A DNA stretch of 64,000 nt from Rhabdornis inornatus (Eukaryota > Chordata > Aves > Passeriformes > Rhabdornithidae). The DNA lies in contig VWZS01000873.1 of NCBI GenBank assembly GCA_013397075.1, positions 368,749 through 432,748 on the forward strand, read 5' to 3'. Shown here one piece after another: positions 59,593-64,000 of the stretch. Position 1 is the stretch's first letter; every line of letters begins with the position of its first letter. The translations under genes and the position numbers were made by a program. Under the pieces are notes generated by a model. That model was not told the origin of the DNA. It was given only the letters and a program-made list of their open reading frames with translations, and searched no databases.

Positions 59593-59938
59593 GAATATCC
59601 ACATTTGTGATATCACATATGTGTGATATCCACACATGAATATCCACATTTGTGCGTGTGATATCCACACATAAATATCCACATTTGTCTATGTGATATT
59701 CACACATAAATATCCACATTGTGTGTGATACTCACATTTGTCTGTGTGATATGCACACATGAATATCCACATTTGTGTGTGTGATATCCACATATGAATA
59801 TCTACATTTGTGTATGTGATATCCACACATAAATATCCACATTTGTGTGTGTGATATTCATACATGAATATCCACATTTGTGTGTGTGATATCCATATAT
59901 GAATATCCATATATGAATATCCACATTTGTGTGTGATC
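59593..59938. repeat. 35-bp minisatellite, about 10 copies
   Basis: The unit is about 35 bases (GTGTGATATCCACACATGAA then TATCCACATTTGTGT) with variants CATATG and CATAAA. It contains GATATC and CATATG palindromes. Confidence 0.92.
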
Positions 59939-60421
59939 AGGTGGCAGATTTGATGTGAAACCAGCTGACTTGATGGCATTTGCTCTCATTAATCATGCAG
60001 GATTTAGCTGGGAGAGGTTGGGACATGGCTGTGGCACTGGATGCTCAGGGAGCTCCAGGCTGGAGCTGCTGCTGGCACTGGGGTGCTGGGCTGGCTCCTG
60101 GCATTCCCACCCTGCTGGATCCCATCTTCCCTCCCAGCTCAGGGCACACTGCTGTGTTTAACCCTGCCTTTAATCCAGGCTCTGCAGACCCCCAGGTCAC
60201 TCCTAAACAGAGCTGTCAGGGCACTGCTGAATCCCTCTCCAGTGCTGGAGCTCTGCCACGCCTGCCTTTACCGGAGGGGAGATTTATTCCTCCTTGTCTC
60301 CTGGGGTTTTGTGTCTCTGAGGAGTTCCTGACACTGCTTTGGAGCTGTGGTGTCAGACTCCTGTGTGTCAGCTGTCACCTCTCAGGCAGGGCTGTGCTGT
60401 GGGCTTGGGACAGCAGTGGGA
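59939..60421 (+). other. Intronic stretch, GC-richer
   Basis: About 480 bp with open frames that lack any recognisable domain. Confidence 0.4.
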
Positions 60422-60690
60422 TGGGACAGGGAAGGAAAGAGAGGGGACAGCAGAGAAAAGGGGATAGCAGGGGAAAAGGGGATAGCAGGGGAAAAGGGGA
60501 CAGCAGGAGAGGGGACAGCAGGGGAAAAGGGAATAGCAGGAGGGGAGAGACGACAGCAGGAGAAATGGAGATAGCAGGAGAAAAGGGGATAGGAGAAAAG
60601 GGGACAGCAGGAGGGGAGAGCAGACAGCAAGAGGAAAGGGAAGAGCAGGAGGACAGGGGACAACAGGAGGGGAGAGGGGACAGCAGGAGG
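60422..60690. repeat. Purine-rich 18-20-bp minisatellite
   Basis: GGGGATAGCAGGGGAAAA and variants run for about 270 bp with nearly all G/A on the + strand apart from the TAGC or CAGC core. The frames on both strands (GEKGIA.. and LLSPFPLL..) follow from the repeat. Confidence 0.9.
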
Positions 60691-63600
60691 CTCACACTAC
60701 CTGTTGCAGACCTGTAGGTGCCACAAAAGAAGCCCAGTCTTGTATCAAGGGGCTGTCCCCAAAGATGCAGAGCTATGAAGCCCTTCCCTGAAAAACACCA
60801 CTTCATACACTTTTAAAATATCTGGGGTTTATCCTATTTTTTTTTGTTTGGTTGGGGTTTTTTTTGTTTGTTTTTTTTGTTTTTTTTTAACAGGAAGCAC
60901 CTTTAATGGGTCTTGTTCATTGAGAAGTCTACAGAACTAGTCATAGCAGAACTACATGGTGTAAAATATTCTTTGTTTTAATTCCAAAGCCAAGTGCAGT
61001 CGATGTTAACAGAAGTGATAGGTAAAAATTCAGGAGTGAGCCATGCAGTGGAGCCCTTTGCAGCTCCTTTGAGGAGGATGGAGTGCAGCTGCTCACCTTG
61101 AAGAGCTGTGTTCATCAGCCATGCCCTTGAGCTGTCCTATCCATTCCACTTCCCACTTCTCTGAAGAGCTGCTCTTCCCAAGGTGCAGTTTTGTCTCGAA
61201 GAAATACTGGCTTGTAGCAGTGTATGAAAACACCCCAGCACACAGAGCAGGGAGCAATTCCCTCAGCAGCAAACAAGGAAAGGATTTTTCTCATTTATCC
61301 TGGATATACTCCAAGAATTCTCTGTTCAGTTCAGTTATTATCTTTCCCTACGGTGTGGAATATTCAATTAAACTTTCTCTCAAATTGGCCATAACTTTCA
61401 ATGGAAATTAAAGCAGTTCTATTTAGGTACCACTATCTGTCACCAGGCTTAATGTTCAGAGAGAATAGGAATGGTTCCACCTGTTTGGTGTGAATTAACC
61501 TCGGCTGACATTCCTCATGTTTCAATTCCTCAAAAGCAGGGGAAGATGACAGCATTTAGCATCCAACTGCATGTGCTGGCTCTCAGCTTTGGGGTACTGG
61601 AGGGACACAGCAAAAATACTCTTCATTTGGAATGTATTCCAATTAATCTGGCTTTTTGTTGGGTTTTTTTTTTAATAGGTTTTGTGATTCACTAGGAGGG
61701 AAAATAGATATCGAGCAGAATGTTCTTCTAAATGATCTATCACTTTCCATCCAACACCATATGGACACACACCTCCTCCTGTGGTTAAAGTGCTTCTTTT
61801 ATTGTGAAATCGACTGAAATGTCCTAGCTCCTGCCTCTTACTGCAAGAAACACACTTCTGTCAGAGGAGGCAGACCCAGAGCAGGAGTACATTTGTTTTA
61901 TCTGACAAGGAGGGGGAAAAAATGCTTTTTGGAACCCAATCTTGTTTGCAGGTTGTCTTAAGCTGAGCGTGTGTTCGTTCTGGGTTAACTCATTTTGGGC
62001 TCTTCGAAAGAAATGTAACTCAGAAAAATAAAATCTGCCCCTGGGAGTGTCTCAGCAGTTAGTTTGGCTGGGAAGGTTATTTATTTTATTGTCCTGGGAC
62101 AGTGGGAAATGTGTGAGGAGTGGCAGCAGCTGTTGAATGGCGTAAAGGGGAAGTGGTAAAATAACTGAGCACTTCCAGGTGTGTGCACACAGATATGCAC
62201 TGCTTCTTGTTCTTTGTTGATGAAATGACCAAAAAAAGAGTCTATTAGACACAATCTGATGAGAAGGGTGAGGGAAAAAGCCTCTAAGCACAGCAAAGAG
62301 CTTCCTCCTGGCCTCGGTGGTTTCTGTGGATTGAGCTGCTCGTAGTGTTCACCAGTGATAAGCCAAAAATGTCTTATCACTCTTGGAGTGCAGGTCCCTG
62401 GGCATTACTGTGGCAGAAATAAAGTCACCACTTGGAATTTGTAAAAGAAAGTGTAGAATTTGTATTTCAGAGTTATCCAAATAGCAAAACTTTGCTATTG
62501 CAATGCCTTTGGCTGTGCTGACAATGAGCATCTGAGCAACACAACTTAGGCAAAAATTGGCTTTTTCTGGTGCAGGCACTTGTAGTTTCCTGTCTGAAAG
62601 AATCTAGATGGCAGCTTGTTTTATTTATTAGTGACTCTTTAGTGCTCTGTGAACCAAATCCTCCTCCTGTGTCAGGTGCTGTGGCTCAGCCCTTATCAGC
62701 CCGTGGTGGGATCTGGGCTGCAGTGATTTCAATCACACGTCAAGGCTGCAGCAAAGCAGCTCCACAGGCTGAAGATTAAATAGTTTGGACTTGCTTATCT
62801 TGGTTATACACAGGCAGCAATAAGAGGAAGAAGAAAGGCACTCAAAATAATTTTATCTAGCCAGTGTTGCGAGGTTTTTTTCTGCTCCTCTGTTCCCCTG
62901 ACAGGCTGCAGCTGCTCTCAGAGCTTCCCCCTGCCTTGCCCAGCTCCCTCTGCTTGAAAATTCCACCAGGATTTTTCCTCTTGCTGCCCAAAAGGAAGGG
63001 CAGGCATTTCTTTTTTTGCCATATAAAAGCTAAATGTTGAACAGTGTCAGGAATATTTGGAAGTGTTTTCATTTGATCTTTCATGAGCTTCTACTTCAGC
63101 TCAGGTAAATTGAGTTATTTAGTAGATACAGTTATTTAGTATCCAGCATTTCCACCCATTTGTGACTATTTCTACCTTTAGTTCTCTATCCTGAGCCTGT
63201 GTTTTTTAAATTGTAAATAGCTCACTAATTAATGACACAGACAGGATGTGGTGGTTCTTACACAGGCAGCTCCCACTGCCTGGTGTGGCCCAGCTCCATT
63301 AACCCTCGCAGACCTGGATGCTGCACGTTCACCTCTGCTCCAGGTGATGTCCTGGATGTGTGGGGACAATTTTGGACCCTCAGATTTGTTCCTGTTTCCC
63401 ACCTCAGGTGGATGAACTGTTTCACTTTTAATGCAAGCTGTGCTTTCCCGTGATGGGAGGAGGACCAAAGTCTGACCTTTGGTGTGATGTGATACAAATT
63501 GACACTCCCTAATTGAAATAACAGCAGATGACAGCCCAGGGAGGGGTGTGAGGCAGGTGACAGGCAATCCAACACATCCCTGAGTCAGCAGGTCCCTAAC

Positions 63601-64000
63601 TGCATTATCTGGGATGCTCTGGCTCGTGCCACCATCAGACTCTGTGTTCCTGGCATTTGAGGCAACTCTCACACAGGACTTGAGCACTTCTGCATTTTCC
63701 AATGAGAAAACTGAATACACTCAAACAGATTTTAAATCTCTTGCTGTCAAAGCCACTCATACAGTTCTCAGGGCTATAATCTTTATGGGCCAGGCTATAA
63801 TGTTCTTTCTTAGGGTGAATGAGCCTGCTCAGGGAGTGCAGCAACCCTGGCTCTCAGGAACAAGTGTGGATCCATAATCCAGTCCCTTATGCTTTATGGC
63901 TATTATTATCTTTTCCCACCAGCAGCATGAGTTGCACACAGGTATAATTTAAAGCTAGAAACGATGTGAAATGTGTTTTGAATAATAGATGAGTTTCAGC
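60691..64000 (+). other. Intronic stretch to the window end
   Basis: About 3.3 kb. It has a T/G-rich run at 60838-60890. No exon, including none resembling the first Ig domain of a contactin, was recognised. The longest frame (163 residues, minus, 63229-63720) has no domain. Confidence 0.4.

Noticed and set aside
1..64000. Full-length endogenous retrovirus or LINE with coding capacity
   Set aside because: Only solo LTR-like pieces and 5'-truncated CR1 3' ends were seen; no gag, pol or reverse transcriptase frame was recognised on either strand.

Overview
This is eukaryotic, bird-like DNA. It is AT-leaning and non-coding for almost its whole length, and it carries many short fragments that read as the 3' end of avian CR1 LINEs, several solo LTR-like elements, and a large number of mini- and microsatellites. 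The CR1 type, the LTR relics and the gene found all fit a bird, probably a songbird; the exact lineage is inference. There are no operons, CRISPR arrays, rRNA genes or recognisable tRNA genes, and nearly all long open frames are chance frames in repeats.

One real coding exon is visible, at 35353-35407 on the + strand. It encodes a signal peptide (MRLLWELLVLHSVLLCLA) and ends in phase 1 at a strong CAG|GTGAGC donor. It matches, as I remember it, the N-terminus of contactin-4 (CNTN4/BIG-2), a GPI-anchored neuronal Ig-superfamily adhesion protein. On that reading the window is a piece of a very large gene: 1-35346 is upstream non-coding sequence (5'UTR intron or 5' flank) and 35408-64000 is the first part of the intron that follows the signal-peptide exon. 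I did not recognise the next exon (first Ig domain) here.

Layout. 0-5 kb: an LTR-like relic (about 0.93-1.38 kb), an AT-dinucleotide block, a 50-bp minisatellite (3.63-4.12 kb) and a CR1 fragment. 5-14 kb: mostly unique sequence with two short CR1 scraps. 14-17.4 kb: an LTR on the + strand, a 59-bp minisatellite with a 177-bp higher-order period, and a CR1 fragment. 17-31 kb: unique sequence, CR1 fragments and a 27-bp minisatellite. 31.6-38.2 kb: three more copies of the 14-kb LTR, all antisense to the gene, one of them starting 79 bp after the exon donor. 38-50 kb: a G/T-rich tract, an expanded 8-bp CR1 tail (45.07-45.52 kb), a G6T21 array (47.16-47.28 kb), an ancient triplicated unit (47.57-47.98 kb) and two CR1 fragments. 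50-55 kb: tetra- and pentanucleotide repeats, a CR1 fragment and a T/G-rich minisatellite. 55.7-58.0 kb: a block broken by three single Ns that holds a near-perfect 779-bp duplication and a split LTR; this is most likely an assembly error. 58-64 kb: two minisatellites and unique sequence.

I saw no convincing new biological system. The observations most worth a second look are the CNTN4 exon, the probable misassembly, the expanded CR1 tail, and the unusually regular repeat arrays.
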